Part shown: positions 56,828-64,000 of the stretch, one piece after another
Position numbering within the stretch: the stretch's first letter is position 1
How the letters are laid out: the number at the start of each line of letters is the position of its first letter
Assembly (NCBI RefSeq): GCF_014764505.1
Contig: NZ_JACXWX010000007.1
Span: 62,001-126,000, forward strand
Length of the DNA stretch: 64,000 bases
Direction: 5' to 3'
From: Phormidium tenue FACHB-886
Lineage (GTDB): Bacteria > Cyanobacteriota > Cyanobacteriia > Elainellales > Elainellaceae
Position numbers and translations under genes: made by a program
Notes under the pieces: model-generated
The model's input: only the letters and a program-made list of their open reading frames with translations
The model's database searches: none
Told to the model about the DNA's origin: nothing

Positions 56828-57775
56828 TTAGAAGATGCCCGTTTGCACTCCCAACTCGGTTTCTAAGGTATCGCGGATTCCCTCACCTGTATGACAGGCG
56901 GAGATCAAAACTTCGCTGGTCTTGCCCCAGGCGATCGTTCCATCTGCACTGATGCCGATCGCGCCAAAATCACGATCGCGCTGTGCCGCTTCGTAAAAAG
57001 ACTTTTCAAAAGCAGTCTCAAGCGGCATGCCATCTGTGACGCGCACCACCACCCGCGCCGCAAAGCATTCGTCTACGATATGCTCCCCAATGCCAGTGCA
57101 GCTTACTGCCGCTGCTGAAGAGGCATAGTTTCCGGCGGGCATCGCAGAGTCACTGACGCGCCCAATCCGCTCAAACCCTTTACCACCGGTGGAGGTTCCC
57201 ACCGCTAGCTGCCCACGGCTGTCCCTTGCAACTACGCCGATTGTGCCACGTCCGGCTTCTGCCGTTACTTCTGCGGCATCTTTAGCAGTAACCCCTGCCA
57301 TTGCCCGCTGAAAGTGGTTTTCCCGTTCCTCTACCCATTCCAGCAGACGGGTTCTAATCGCCGGATCGTAAAGCGGCAGTCCTAGCTCCCGCGCCAGCTC
57401 CACAGCTCCATGATCAGAAAGGATGCGATCGGATGCGCCTTGTAAAAACACCGCCAAGTCGATCGGGTTTTTCACCCGTGCTACATTAATCACTCCGCTA
57501 AAGCGCTGATGGTTGCCATTCATTAAAGAGGCGCTCATCCGAATTTGCCCGTCTGACTGCAGCACCGAACCGGTTCCAGCATTAAACATCGGCTCATCTT
57601 CTAAAAGCCGACAGCCAAATGCAACAGCGGCTTCTGCTCCTTCATCGGATTGCAGAAGCGCGTATACTTCCTCCACAATCCGGTAAAGCGATTGCCGCAC
57701 TACCTCTAGGCTGCCTTTGCTGCTCAATCCTGCACCACCGTGAATAATCACTTTAGGCTGCACTGCCTCTGCCAT
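56828..57775 (-). CDS. Isoaspartyl peptidase / L-asparaginase (Ntn hydrolase)
   Basis: A 315-residue plant-type asparaginase. It is made as a precursor that cuts itself before the catalytic Thr178 in GRGTIGVVARD; the resulting N-terminal Thr is the nucleophile. VIIHGGAGLSSKG at the start and GNYASSAAAVSCTGIGEHI are typical. It hydrolyses isoaspartyl dipeptides and asparagine. The ATG at 57775 follows AAGGAAG, unlike the in-frame one at 57853. Confidence 0.93.
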   Translation of the reverse strand: MAEAVQPKVIIHGGAGLSSKGSLEVVRQSLYRIVEEVYALLQSDEGAEAAVAFGCRLLEDEPMFNAGTGSVLQSDGQIRMSASLMNGNHQRFSGVINVARVKNPIDLAVFLQGASDRILSDHGAVELARELGLPLYDPAIRTRLLEWVEERENHFQRAMAGVTAKDAAEVTAEAGRGTIGVVARDSRGQLAVGTSTGGKGFERIGRVSDSAMPAGNYASSAAAVSCTGIGEHIVDECFAARVVVRVTDGMPLETAFEKSFYEAAQRDRDFGAIGISADGTIAWGKTSEVLISACHTGEGIRDTLETELGVQTGIF

Positions 57776-57976
57776 AGTTCTTCCTTTTAAATGATTTAGG
57801 GTGATTTGCGCTTCAAGCAGCTCGATTGTTTCCGAAAAGGCTGTCGTGTGCAACTTTCAGAAATAGCCTAGAGTTGTTCAAGCGCAAAGCGCTATCGTAC
57901 CCTACTCACTGTAGGGTTTTCTGACGAAGAATCCTATTGTGGGTCAAATTTCTCGTACTTACTATCCAGTTTTAGA

Positions 57977-57992
57977 AACTGCTATAGCAGTT
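57977..57992. repeat. 16-bp perfect palindrome
   Basis: AACTGCTATAGCAGTT is fully self-complementary and lies in the 280-base gap between the asparaginase and DUF2256 genes. Palindromes of this wording are, to my recollection, common between cyanobacterial genes. Confidence 0.4.
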
Positions 57993-58055
57993 AAACCAGA
58001 GACATTCTCGTGGTGCTCTATACAAAGAATGTCCTGAGCGCAGGAGATAGTATAT

Positions 58056-58253
58056 CTAGCTTTGTGCAGCTTGCGATCGATGCCGTCGGCAACGCTCAGA
58101 GCAATATTTTACTTCGTCCCAGCAATCCTCCCATTTCTTGCGCCACGTAAAGGGACGCTGGCAGACCGGACAGAGCTTAGTGGGCAGGTCAGCTTTAGAG
58201 CGCACACGACCAAGTGATTCAGCTTTGCCTTTAGAGTTCAGCTTGCGGGGCAT
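58056..58253 (-). CDS. DUF2256 small zinc-binding protein
   Basis: A 65-residue protein with DUF2256 spacing of cysteines: Cys28, Cys31, Cys44, Cys51 and Cys55, in CPVCQRPFTWRKKWEDCWDE and KYCSERCRR. These should hold zinc. The family is widespread and its function unknown; it is often found near photolyase or cryptochrome genes, which is not the case here. Confidence 0.9.
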   Translation of the reverse strand: MPRKLNSKGKAESLGRVRSKADLPTKLCPVCQRPFTWRKKWEDCWDEVKYCSERCRRHRSQAAQS

Positions 58254-58708
58254 AAAGACGAGTAGAAGTTCTTAGCTATCTATATGTTACTTCGATAGCG
58301 AGTATTGCGAAGAATATAGGTGTAACAACCGCAACAAAATAAGCTTGGACAGGATGGGTTGTTGTAAGAAACGTGCAAGTTCTTCACAACAACCTTGTGT
58401 TTATCTGAATGGTTGTTCACGGCTTTTTTATTATTTACGAGTTAGTTTGTTTAAATCTTGCTCGTCTTTGTGCGTCTCTAAATTCAGTATAGATACTGAA
58501 GTTAATTACCAGTATGAAACTTCTTTAGGAATCTTTCACCTCAGCTTAATCTTCGCGATGTATTACAGATTTATTGGAGATGATCGAAGTCTACAAGCTG
58601 GGCAAAACCTGCTTTAGCACTTAGATATGTTCTCTTTAACCGGAGTGCATCAAAATTCAGTTTCCTACGTCATCTAACCTGGATCAAATCTCCGTCTCTT
58701 AACTTTCT
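58254..58708. other. Intergenic region, no supported gene
   Basis: An AT-rich 455-base gap between divergent genes. A 90-codon open frame at 58345-58617 has no ribosome binding site and unusual Cys/Tyr/Phe composition, so I do not call it. It should contain promoters for both flanking genes. Confidence 0.4.
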
Positions 58709-59497
58709 ATGCTCAATCTCAGGCACAAAATTCAGACTGTTGCCAACACGTTTGGCTACAAAATTTCCAAAGTTCATCCTGCTAGAGAGTTTCCACTGAT
58801 CGATGTTTTGTCACTGGTAATGCTCGATCAGATGCGACATAATCCTCATCCATTTTTTGTGCAGATTGGCGCACATGACGGGCAATCGTCTGACCCTATC
58901 TATCAGCTCGTGAAGCATTACCACTGGCAAGGTTTACTGGTTGAACCACAGCCTAATGCCTTTCAAATACTTATGAAAACTTATGGAGATGAACCTCAGC
59001 TGCAATTTGAGAACGCAGCGATCGCCTCAGCTGATGGCACTGCCACGCTTTATCGAGTTCGAGAAACAGAAGTCGATCTGCCTCACTGGTACTATCAAAT
59101 TGCTAGCTTAAGCCGCGACAAGGTAGTAGATGTGCTGGAGCGATGGAAGACCCTTGAAAAAGATCCACGGGTTCCGGCAGACATCGCAGATTGGATTGAA
59201 GAACTGCCAATTCCGGCGCTATCAGTCAGGACGTTATTGTCCAAACACCAGGTTGAGAGAATTGATCTTCTGGTCATCGACACTATGGGATTTGATTTCG
59301 AGATCCTCAAAATGTTTCCATTTGAGCTGATAAAACCTGCTGTAATTCACTTTGAACATAATCATCTGTCCTCAAACGATCAGGCTGCCTGTCTGGAGCT
59401 TTTGATCGCTCAAGGATACAGCTTGGCTAAAGTTGCGGTTGATACAATCGCTTATCTCAATGCGCCAACCCGACATTGGGGTATGACGAACTGGTAA
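58709..59497 (+). CDS. FkbM family SAM-dependent methyltransferase
   Basis: A 262-residue protein with the FkbM fold: the SAM-binding segment FFVQIGAHDGQSSDPIY near residue 49 and LLVEPQPNAFQ at about 76, then a C-terminal VIDTMGFDFEILKMF and HFEHNHL. Members O-methylate sugars or polyketides. It is not within a sugar cluster, and the region upstream is AT-rich, which would fit an acquired gene. Confidence 0.85.
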   Translation: MLNLRHKIQTVANTFGYKISKVHPAREFPLIDVLSLVMLDQMRHNPHPFFVQIGAHDGQSSDPIYQLVKHYHWQGLLVEPQPNAFQILMKTYGDEPQLQFENAAIASADGTATLYRVRETEVDLPHWYYQIASLSRDKVVDVLERWKTLEKDPRVPADIADWIEELPIPALSVRTLLSKHQVERIDLLVIDTMGFDFEILKMFPFELIKPAVIHFEHNHLSSNDQAACLELLIAQGYSLAKVAVDTIAYLNAPTRHWGMTNW

Positions 59498-59552
59498 GGA
59501 TCTGTGAAGCTACCTGAGGTTGACCGATATCTGCCGATCAACCTGCAAACAT

Positions 59553-59594
59553 AAGCGCAAACGCAGCGGGGCGTAACCGCTATCGTTTGCGCTT
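59553..59594 (+). terminator. Hairpin after the methyltransferase gene
   Basis: AAGCGCAAACG (59553-59563) pairs with CGTTTGCGCTT (59584-59594), with an inner AGCGG/CCGCT stem. No T-run follows. It begins 56 bases after the stop codon. Confidence 0.55.
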
Positions 59595-59768
59595 GAACAT
59601 TTAAAGAGAGCTATAGTCTTCCTCCTATCTAAGGAAGTAAGGGTGATTTGATCTCTACCAAAATAGTTCGATCGGATCATGCGAAAGAACGACGCGACGC
59701 CGAGGTGATTTGCTATACATTAAGCGGCAGGATGTAACAGCCACTTTACTTCGGCACCTTTCGCCCGT

Positions 59769-59927
59769 ATGACAGATTTCAACAGATTCAAGCATTTGGG
59801 TTTGCAGCAGATTTCTGGAATCAGCGAAAACTTTGCTGTAGCTACTCAAGGGCTGGGAAAACTAGAGAGCGAGCTAAGCAAATGCAATACTTGCAGCGAT
59901 ATTAGCAGTCTGATTAAAGCTGCTTAA
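59769..59927 (+). CDS. Possible 52-residue protein
   Basis: ATG at 59769 to TAA at 59927. The hydrophilic peptide starts TDFNRFKHLGLQQISG and has a CNTC motif near residue 39. There is no clear ribosome binding site and no known family, so this is only a candidate. Confidence 0.3.
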   Translation: MTDFNRFKHLGLQQISGISENFAVATQGLGKLESELSKCNTCSDISSLIKAA

Positions 59928-60050
59928 TGCAACAGCTTGTAAAGCCTCTGTGTAAAGAAGCTCCCGCCCTTGATCGATGGTTACAGACTCTCCAGTAGAG
60001 TGAAGTTATCCATCCTTTAGTTGTCTGTGATACAGAAGGAGGAACCTACG

Positions 60051-60563
60051 GTGTTTAATCTACCTACTCGCGCATCATTACCGTGGCGAACTCTAGCGCA
60101 ACAATGGAGTAAGTCCACAACCAGTTTAGGACTCGCTTTGGGTTTGGCAGCCATGGGAGCTGCTCCCGCACTTGCAGGTGAAGCACCTCGTTCTGCGTCT
60201 CCTTCCCAACCCTTAGCAGATGGCGTTTATCTTTATGGTCAATCTCCAGATCCAGAGCAGATTGGCGCGGCGTATATGGTCTTTGAGGTGACGCAGGGAG
60301 ACGTTGTTGGTGCGTTCTACATGCCTCGTTCCTCGTTTGACTGCTTCCATGGCAACTTAGAAGCCGATCGGGTTGCTCTCACCGTTATTGACAGCTATGA
60401 GCAAACGCCGCATGAGTACGCCGTAGCTTATGAAACCAGTGATTCTGTGGCAATGGCAGGAGGGGAAACGATTGCTCCTGTAAGTTTAGAAGGCTTCCAC
60501 CGAATTGAAACTGTAAGCGAAAACGATCAACGTCTTCTTTCGAGCTGCAAGGCAGACCTTTAA
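60051..60563 (+). CDS. Secreted protein of unknown function
   Basis: A 170-residue exported protein with a long signal peptide (LGLALGLAAMGAAPALAGEAP, cleavage after ALA near residue 42). The mature domain contains DGVYLYGQSPDPEQIGAAYM and GDVVGAFYMPRSSFDCFHGN, a beta-rich form with two cysteines. I do not recognise a function. The start is a GTG at 60051 with AAGGAGGA eight bases before it. Confidence 0.78.
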   Translation: MFNLPTRASLPWRTLAQQWSKSTTSLGLALGLAAMGAAPALAGEAPRSASPSQPLADGVYLYGQSPDPEQIGAAYMVFEVTQGDVVGAFYMPRSSFDCFHGNLEADRVALTVIDSYEQTPHEYAVAYETSDSVAMAGGETIAPVSLEGFHRIETVSENDQRLLSSCKADL

Positions 60564-60649
60564 AGTTAGGCTCAAGAACTTAGCTTAAGAAACTTTAGAA
60601 AGTCAATAACGCAGTAGCTTAATCAGCGAATTCTTTGGTTAGGCTTATG

Positions 60650-60675
60650 GGGCACAGTTTATGTGCCCTTTTGTT
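60650..60675 (+). terminator. Intrinsic terminator
   Basis: GGGCACA (60650-60656) pairs with TGTGCCC (60662-60668) around GTTTA and is followed by TTTTGTTT. It ends the secreted-protein gene. Confidence 0.85.
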
Positions 60676-60721
60676 TGCCAAAAAATAATTATCCTTCCAC
60701 AGTTAAGAATAACGATCAAGC

Positions 60722-61165
60722 ATGAGCAATCTAGAACTGAAGCTGGTGAGCTATGAGGATGCCAAGGCAGCAATCCAGTTCATTCGCCAAGTTGTATTTC
60801 AGCAGGAACAGAGCGTTGATCCTGCTGTCGATTTTGATGGCTTAGATGAGATTGCAACTCATATCGTGGCTTACAAGACAGAGCGGCCCATAGCAACCGC
60901 CCGCCTGCGCCAGCTTAGCGATCGCACGCTGAAGTTGGAGAGAATGGCAGTTTTAGCAGCTTATCGGGGGCAAGGCATTGGGCGAGAAATGGTGAAGCTA
61001 GCAATTGCTGAGGGTGATCGGCAAAATGCACCTCAGCTCAAGCTAAATGCTCAGATTCAAGCCCAGCCCTTTTATGAAAAGCTTGGATTTGCTCCCTATG
61101 GAGAAGAGTTTGAGGATGCCGGAATTCGCCATATTGAGATGAGGCGATCGAGCAATCAACGCTGA
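60722..61165 (+). CDS. GNAT family N-acetyltransferase
   Basis: The 147-residue protein has the GNAT acetyl-CoA loop AAYRGQGIGREMVKLAI near residues 78-94 and a preceding LERMAVL strand. The QNAPQLKLNAQIQAQPFYEKLGF segment is typical of the ElaA-like or YjcF-like subgroup. The acceptor substrate is unknown. Start ATG at 60722. Confidence 0.9.
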   Translation: MSNLELKLVSYEDAKAAIQFIRQVVFQQEQSVDPAVDFDGLDEIATHIVAYKTERPIATARLRQLSDRTLKLERMAVLAAYRGQGIGREMVKLAIAEGDRQNAPQLKLNAQIQAQPFYEKLGFAPYGEEFEDAGIRHIEMRRSSNQR

Positions 61166-61957
61166 AGAAGTGTCTGAAAAGCTGCTTTCTGCTTTCTATG
61201 CTTGGGAGCGCTATATCCCCTAAGTCCGCCTAACCGTTCGTGTAGCGTGCGGTTGGCTAAGCCACCCTGACAGGGCTAGAGCTTCACCGTTCAAAGTCTC
61301 CCTTTCAAGGGCGATTCAGAGAGCCCAAACGCTAATTGGGCAAAAATTGTCTTTTCAGTCATCCTTTGATGAGCAAAGGAAAGATTTGGAGTGGCGCCAT
61401 AGAGTTTATAACCATTTTGTTACAAAGGTGGCAACGGAAATCGCAACGAAGATTGTGGCGCTCTTAAACAAATACATTAAGGATTGAAGCCGTAATACTT
61501 GTTACATTCATAGCCTATCCACTGTCCGCTGGAACTCAGCAGAATGAAGCAAGCTTAGTTCAATTTAATAGGTAAAGTTGCCTTGTAACCAGCCTAGCTT
61601 AACGGGGATCAATCTTGAGATGGATAGATCACAGGGTTTTCTAAGCTTATTATTAGGATGAAAAGAATAGGTTTTGTTCTTTTGAATACAATCTTTTACC
61701 TACACATTTTGTAAGCGAATTTATTGCTTAAATCTATTCAACAAACAACAAAAAGTTCAAGGAACTTAAAATCAAGTGCGATCTCGCATGGGGTCTGCCT
61801 TTAGGTAAATCTCGCTATTGACATAGGTAACATTACTGATTGAGAAATTCAAATCAATTTGTCATCCTACGCAATATAGAGCTAGAAAATCATTAGACAG
61901 GTTTGCAATCTTTAACACGGTCTAGAGTCAAACTAATTTTTGTTTTAAGGAATTATT
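61166..61957. other. Long AT-rich gap with a hairpin cluster at its left end
   Basis: The 792-base gap has no supported gene. Bases 61225-61340 contain several short inverted repeats close together: AACCG/CGGTT, CCCT/AGGG, CCTT/AAGG and GCCC/GGGC. The remainder is AT-rich and holds a TTGACA at 61817, a possible -35 element, with no good -10 partner. Confidence 0.45.
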
Positions 61958-62140
61958 ATGAACACTCTTAATGCCTGTCCTTGCTGCTCAGAATTGCTGT
62001 TGCGCCATGCTCGCCACGGTCACATTTATTGGTTTTGCTCACATTGTCGGCAAGAAATGCCCAATTTAAGTTCTACGCTGTCGGATCTTTGTCCTCAGCC
62101 CGCGCTCAATCGGCAGAAGACGCTTAAACTAGCTTCCTGA
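61958..62140 (+). CDS. Small zinc-ribbon protein
   Basis: A 60-residue protein with CPCC at residues 7-10 and CSHC at 27-30, a compact zinc ribbon, plus the conserved RHARHGHIYWFC linker. Similar N-terminal ribbons occur in cyanobacterial proteins of unknown role. The last 25 residues look disordered. AAGGAA lies upstream of the ATG. Confidence 0.72.
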   Translation: MNTLNACPCCSELLLRHARHGHIYWFCSHCRQEMPNLSSTLSDLCPQPALNRQKTLKLAS

Positions 62141-62300
62141 AACAGCGAAGATTGAATGTTTTTAATAAAATGCCTCTTTCACCAGAAGAAGCGGTAGGTT
62201 CTTAGCAAGAGTAGGGAATTTTATTTCCATGTAGGAGTAAAGCTTCTGCCTAACCAATCTGTAGGAATGACATCAGAGGCTATAAAAAATTGGTCTTTAA

Positions 62301-62403
62301 ATCAACTCGCGGCATTGAGTTGATAAGCAGCGATTCGCTCAGTGTTCTTACTTTAAGCGGTAATTGAATTCCAGCATTTAGCTGGGTCAATTGCCGCTTT
62401 TTT
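62301..62403 (+). ncRNA. Candidate small RNA ending at a strong terminator
   Basis: The stretch contains a first hairpin ATCAACTC/GAGTTGAT (62301-62308 with 62317-62324), an AGCGATTCGCT stem, then a two-part terminator hairpin. A TATAAA-like box lies at 62281. No coding frame explains the structures. The 337-base gap holds no gene. This is a candidate only. Confidence 0.35.
62355..62403 (+). terminator. Strong intrinsic terminator
   Basis: AAGCGGTAATTGA (62355-62367) pairs with TCAATTGCCGCTT (62387-62399) with one wobble, enclosing CCAGC/GCTGG, and is followed by TTTTG. It lies about 215 bases after the zinc-ribbon gene. Confidence 0.85.
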
Positions 62404-62477
62404 GTAGGCAAAGCCCACCTCTACTTCTAGAATGTTGGTTGCAGCAAGTTTTGTGCTTCCGCCTCGGAGATTGAAGA

Positions 62478-63926
62478 ATGAATCTACCCCTCGTGATCGA
62501 AATTGCCATCGGCTTAATCTTCATCTACCTGGTATTAAGTTTGCTCACTTCTGAACTCCAAGAGCTAATTGCTATCTTGCTGCAATGGCGAGCTGAACAT
62601 TTGAAAAAATCGATTGAAAATCTTCTAACTGGCAATGCAATCGACAATCCTATCTATCAGGAATTTGCCAATGAATTTTATGAAAGCCCTTTAATTCAAT
62701 CGTTAAATCAAGAAGCAAAAGGTCTGCTTGCGGTCTTTTTTCGGAGGATTGTTCAGGCATTAACTCACATTTACTATGTAGTAACTCGCACTCGGGGAGT
62801 GTTCGATCGCCAAAAAAGCGGGCCTTCTTATATTCCCGCAGAAACTTTTTCAGTTGCACTGCTGCAAAAGCTCAATATTGACCAGCTCAGCCAGAGAATT
62901 AGTGAATTAACCGCTAGAAAGTTTAGCGATGAGCGCTTGTTTTTGCTGCAGTCTATTCTGGAGGACCTTCGCAATAGTTTAGGAGACAACTCTTTTTTGG
63001 AACATGAGTTTAAAGCGCTGCAGCGAGGTTTAGCAGGTACAATTGATGATTTTATTAGCGGTCGAGCAACGCTTTCCAACAGTATTGAAGAAGTTTCTAA
63101 TCAGTTAATTCAATTCATTGAAAACACTGAAACGCTCTTGGGAGAGGATAACCACTGTAAAGAAATTATTCGTCACCGTCTCCCTTACCTCAAACAGACA
63201 ATCTCGCAGCAGCAGCTAGAACCCACTATCACCGAAGTGCTGCGATTAATCTTTGAGAACGATGTCGATCGCCACGTCAAGATTTCGCCGTGGCTAGCCG
63301 AGATCGTGGAAATGCTCGATCGAGAACAGCCCGATCTGCTGAAGAATGTAGCAACGCTGCCAGAGTCTCTTAAGCAAAATATGCTGAGTTTGGCGAAGCA
63401 AGCCCGCACTAAAGCTAACAGTTTGGAGGAGGAAGTGCGGCAGCTAGAAACCGAAGTAGCAGATTGGTTCAACAACTCTATGGAACGCGCTTCTGGCGTT
63501 TATAGGCGCAACTCCAAGGGTGTAGGAATTTTGATAGGTTTATCAGTTGCCATTTTGATTAATGCTGACACGATGCATATAGTCGGTCGTTTATCTAAAG
63601 ACAATCTGCTACGCTCCACGATTACCCAGGCCGCTGACCAAATGGTGATGCAAACTCCTGCCGCTTCACCTGAAGCAGAACTCGCACGGGTAAGAACAGC
63701 GGTCAACACTGAGTTAAACAAAATTCCTCTGCCGATCGGCTGGAACCCGATCAATCTGCAAGAGCAGGCAATTTCTGATAGAGAATGGCCTGTGCCTTTT
63801 CTGCGGCGGGCGATCGGTTGGCTAACTACAGGAATTGCCCTATCAATGGGGGCTTCATTCTGGTTTGACCTGCTGAAGCGGGTTGTTCAAGTGCGGGCAA
63901 CAGGAGACAAGCCTGACGGAAAATAG
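62478..63926 (+). CDS. Unknown membrane protein with helical cytoplasmic core
   Basis: A 482-residue protein. An N-terminal helix (LVIEIAIGLIFIYLVLSLL) is followed by ELQELIAILLQWRAEHLKKS, then a long helical segment to about 350 with coiled-coil character (ARTKANSLEEEVRQLETEV), and two membrane helices at about 350-368 (GVGILIGLSVAILINADT) and 440-460. I have seen similar conserved bacterial proteins without an assigned function. The ATG at 62478 is preceded by GGAG. The 3' end leads into an imperfect stem at 63940-63993. Confidence 0.75.
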   Translation: MNLPLVIEIAIGLIFIYLVLSLLTSELQELIAILLQWRAEHLKKSIENLLTGNAIDNPIYQEFANEFYESPLIQSLNQEAKGLLAVFFRRIVQALTHIYYVVTRTRGVFDRQKSGPSYIPAETFSVALLQKLNIDQLSQRISELTARKFSDERLFLLQSILEDLRNSLGDNSFLEHEFKALQRGLAGTIDDFISGRATLSNSIEEVSNQLIQFIENTETLLGEDNHCKEIIRHRLPYLKQTISQQQLEPTITEVLRLIFENDVDRHVKISPWLAEIVEMLDREQPDLLKNVATLPESLKQNMLSLAKQARTKANSLEEEVRQLETEVADWFNNSMERASGVYRRNSKGVGILIGLSVAILINADTMHIVGRLSKDNLLRSTITQAADQMVMQTPAASPEAELARVRTAVNTELNKIPLPIGWNPINLQEQAISDREWPVPFLRRAIGWLTTGIALSMGASFWFDLLKRVVQVRATGDKPDGK

Positions 63927-63939
63927 GAGACTCACAGCT

Positions 63940-63993
63940 GCTGTTGATTTTCTGAAAGATACACAAATCGGTTTTATCAGAAGAATCAACAGC
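63940..63993 (+). terminator. Imperfect hairpin after the last gene
   Basis: GCTGTTGATTTTCTGA (63940-63955) pairs with TCAGAAGAATCAACAGC (63977-63993) with one bulge. The loop contains a run of T, but no T-run follows inside the window. Confidence 0.5.
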
Positions 63994-64000
63994 AGGCTTA

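Larger units (their letters stand above)
59498..60050. other. Intergenic region with one small candidate frame
   Basis: Apart from the hairpin at 59553 this gap holds a 52-codon frame at 59769-59927 described separately. The promoter of the following secreted-protein gene should lie within the last 100 bases. Confidence 0.4.

Noticed and set aside
58345-58617. 90-codon open frame on the plus strand.
   Set aside because: Odd composition (many Cys, Tyr and Phe), no ribosome binding site and no known homologue in memory.
59655-59849. 64-codon open frame on the minus strand.
   Set aside because: No ribosome binding site; it overlaps the slightly better plus-strand candidate at 59769-59927.

Overview
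The window is a chromosomal segment of a cyanobacterium. The evidence is the gene content: a light-dependent protochlorophyllide reductase, a BciB-type divinyl chlorophyllide reductase, several families known mainly from cyanobacteria and plastids (DUF3067, DUF2358, DUF1995), the cyanobacterial order of the ribosomal protein super-operon, and the highly iterated palindrome GCGATCGC (HIP1) scattered through genes and gaps. GC content looks near 50 percent. A filamentous Leptolyngbya-like lineage is my guess; the sequence does not prove it.

Layout. 1-1076 (minus): the 3' end of an arsenosugar-type locus, a radical SAM arsS cut by the window edge and its AhpD-like partner. 1463-6438: household genes (hslO, tatC, csaA, DUF3067, a small conserved gene, comF, infC). 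6890-10822: a 996-residue nucleotide-translocase-like membrane protein with a HEAT-repeat tail, then a single-domain cyclic-nucleotide-binding protein and a 58-residue membrane protein. 11223-17989: a four-module peptidoglycan-binding protein, bciB, a lone PD-(D/E)XK nuclease-like protein, an ABC exporter and por. 18491-22691: envelope genes of unknown function, including a 27-residue membrane peptide with a near-consensus ribosome binding site coupled to the next gene, a lipoprotein and a proline-rich secreted protein. 22701-28678 (minus): matrixin-like protease, secG, gpmI, an ABC-F ATPase and an SbcD-like nuclease.

28993-46445 (minus) is one block of 31 genes with the same orientation, from rplC to prfA. 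It holds ribosomal proteins, secY, adk, infA, rpoA, truA and prfA. A strongly structured leader lies before rplC and an intrinsic terminator lies at about 28853-28879. rpmD and rpsN are absent from the block.

46845-64000 is a mixed region: PPC/DUF296, DUF2358, a protein with two pre-peptidase C-terminal domains, YjbQ, hemB, a DUF1003 remnant, DUF1995, a phosphoesterase, queA, a YraN-family protein, a lumenal pentapeptide protein, isoaspartyl peptidase, DUF2256, an FkbM methyltransferase, a GNAT enzyme, a small zinc ribbon and a 482-residue membrane protein.

Working together: hemB, bciB and por are three steps of tetrapyrrole and chlorophyll synthesis. tatC, csaA, secY and secG belong to protein export. 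The translocase-like gene and the cyclic-nucleotide-binding gene look like a split version of one regulated transporter. No rRNA or tRNA gene, CRISPR array, prophage or intact insertion sequence was recognised. The least explained parts are the 6.9-10.8 kb pair, the 20.0-22.7 kb envelope cluster, a two-copy hairpin repeat (about 6559 and 12499), and the structured gaps at 61.2 and 62.3 kb.
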